From Smithella sp. (GTDB lineage: Bacteria > Desulfobacterota > Syntrophia > Syntrophales > Smithellaceae), in the NCBI GenBank assembly GCA_012797505.1, contig JAAZOZ010000422.1:1-5414 (forward strand): 5,414 bases of DNA, written 5' to 3'. The notes beneath the pieces are model-generated. The model had not been told where the DNA came from. It was given only the letters and a program-made list of their open reading frames with translations, and did not search any database. A program made the position numbers and the translations under genes. This document shows, piece after piece, positions 4,838 to 5,414 of the stretch. Each line of letters opens with the position of its first letter. Position 1 is the first letter of the stretch.

Positions 4838-5414
4838 ATGCCCCGTAAACCCTCCAATCTTCTCTATGGCGTTGATGAAAGCCCCGGCCGGATTGCGCTG
4901 GTTCTGATGGGCTTTCAGCACATCTCGCTTATGGCCATCGCCTTTATTTTCCCCGTCATTGTCATCGAAGCCATCGGCGGAAACCTGGAGGAAGCGGAAG
5001 GGCTGATCCGGATGGCCATGCTGGCCACGGGCGTCGGCACCATTTTGCAGGCCGTCAACCGGGGGCCGGTCGGTTCAGGATATCTGTGTCCGCTCCTCAA
5101 CGGGCCCGCCTTTCTGTCCGCCTCGCTGATGGCGGGCAAAATGGGCGGACTTTCCCTGATCTTCGGCATGACGGCGGTCGCCGGTTGCTTCGAGGCTTTC
5201 TTCTCCCGTTTGTTGTCGCGAATGCGGGCCGTCTTTCCCGCCGAGGTGACGGGCACCATTGTGACGATGGTGGGAATCGAGGTCGTTCCCCTGGCCATCC
5301 GGAAGTTTCTGGGAATCGACCGGATGCATACCGTTCCCGATGGCACGGCGATTCTCGTGGCTGTGATTACGCTGGGGGCCATGGCCTGTTTCAATGTCTG
5401 GGGCAGGGGCAAAC
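4838..5414 (+). CDS. NCS2/SLC23 family nucleobase (uracil/xanthine-type) permease, N-terminal part
   Basis: 192 residues are visible and the frame continues past the right edge; family members usually have 430-480 residues, though some carry extra C-terminal domains. The start ATG (4838-4840) has GAGGAAAAGG just upstream, overlapping the STAS stop codon. NCS2 features appear in order: LLYGVDESPGRIALVLMGFQHISLM (7-32, written here with its hallmark YGVDE and GFQH), a first membrane helix to about 46, GSGYLCPLLNGP (79-90), and FPAEVTGTIVTMVGIEVVPLAI (133-154), which matches the VTGT region of UraA/XanQ-type proteins. These are proton- or sodium-coupled importers of uracil, xanthine or urate in the inner membrane. 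The NAT signature that helps define the substrate lies beyond the window, so the substrate is unresolved. It is the third gene of a phosphatase-STAS-permease set, an unusual setting for a purine/pyrimidine transporter. Confidence 0.88.
   Translation, partial: MPRKPSNLLYGVDESPGRIALVLMGFQHISLMAIAFIFPVIVIEAIGGNLEEAEGLIRMAMLATGVGTILQAVNRGPVGSGYLCPLLNGPAFLSASLMAGKMGGLSLIFGMTAVAGCFEAFFSRLLSRMRAVFPAEVTGTIVTMVGIEVVPLAIRKFLGIDRMHTVPDGTAILVAVITLGAMACFNVWGRGK

Noticed and set aside
4915..5412. 165-codon open frame on the minus strand at the right end
   Set aside because: It is antisense to the NCS2 permease frame, which has clear family motifs and continues past the edge.

Overview
The window looks like chromosomal DNA from a Gram-negative, moderately GC-rich bacterium. 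A deltaproteobacterium (Desulfobacterota, possibly Syntrophales-like) is my best guess. This rests on the overall style of the proteins: an outer-membrane barrel ending in Phe, a stand-alone cytochrome b5-like/DUF2231 protein, and an RsbU-type phosphatase with a STAS partner. No rRNA or phylogenetic marker is present, so the assignment is an inference. I see no mobile element, CRISPR array, tRNA or rRNA.

Layout. (1) Positions 1-574 (+) hold the 3' end of a putative HExxH zinc peptidase; its start is off the left edge. (2) Positions 595-2865 (-) hold four closely spaced genes that read like one operon. In transcription order they are: a short outer-membrane beta-barrel protein that appears to have lost its middle; a 90-residue Cys-rich zinc-binding protein; a cytochrome b5-like/DUF2231 membrane protein overlapping it by 4 nt (ATGA); and a membrane-anchored SIMPL (DUF541) protein. 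(3) Positions 2866-3063 are a divergent intergenic region. It has a plausible extended -10 promoter for the leftward operon and a perfect 10-bp inverted repeat with widely separated arms. (4) Positions 3064-5414 (+) hold three tightly packed genes: a membrane sensor with a 5TMR-LYT domain fused to a SpoIIE/RsbU-type PP2C phosphatase, a single-domain STAS anti-sigma-factor-antagonist-like protein, and the N-terminal part of an NCS2/SLC23 nucleobase permease that runs off the right edge.

How the genes may work together. The rightward genes pair a membrane-bound PP2C phosphatase with its usual type of substrate, a phosphorylatable STAS protein, 11 nt ahead of a nucleobase-family transporter. The expected third partner, an RsbW/SpoIIAB-like serine kinase, is not in the window. 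The arrangement suggests partner-switching control of, or in response to, nucleobase uptake. The leftward operon is envelope-oriented, with an outer-membrane protein, an inner-membrane heme protein and a periplasmic SIMPL protein, but its function is unknown. The most useful points to follow up are the phosphatase/STAS/permease trio, the internally shortened barrel protein, and the coupled zinc-protein/cytochrome b5 pair.
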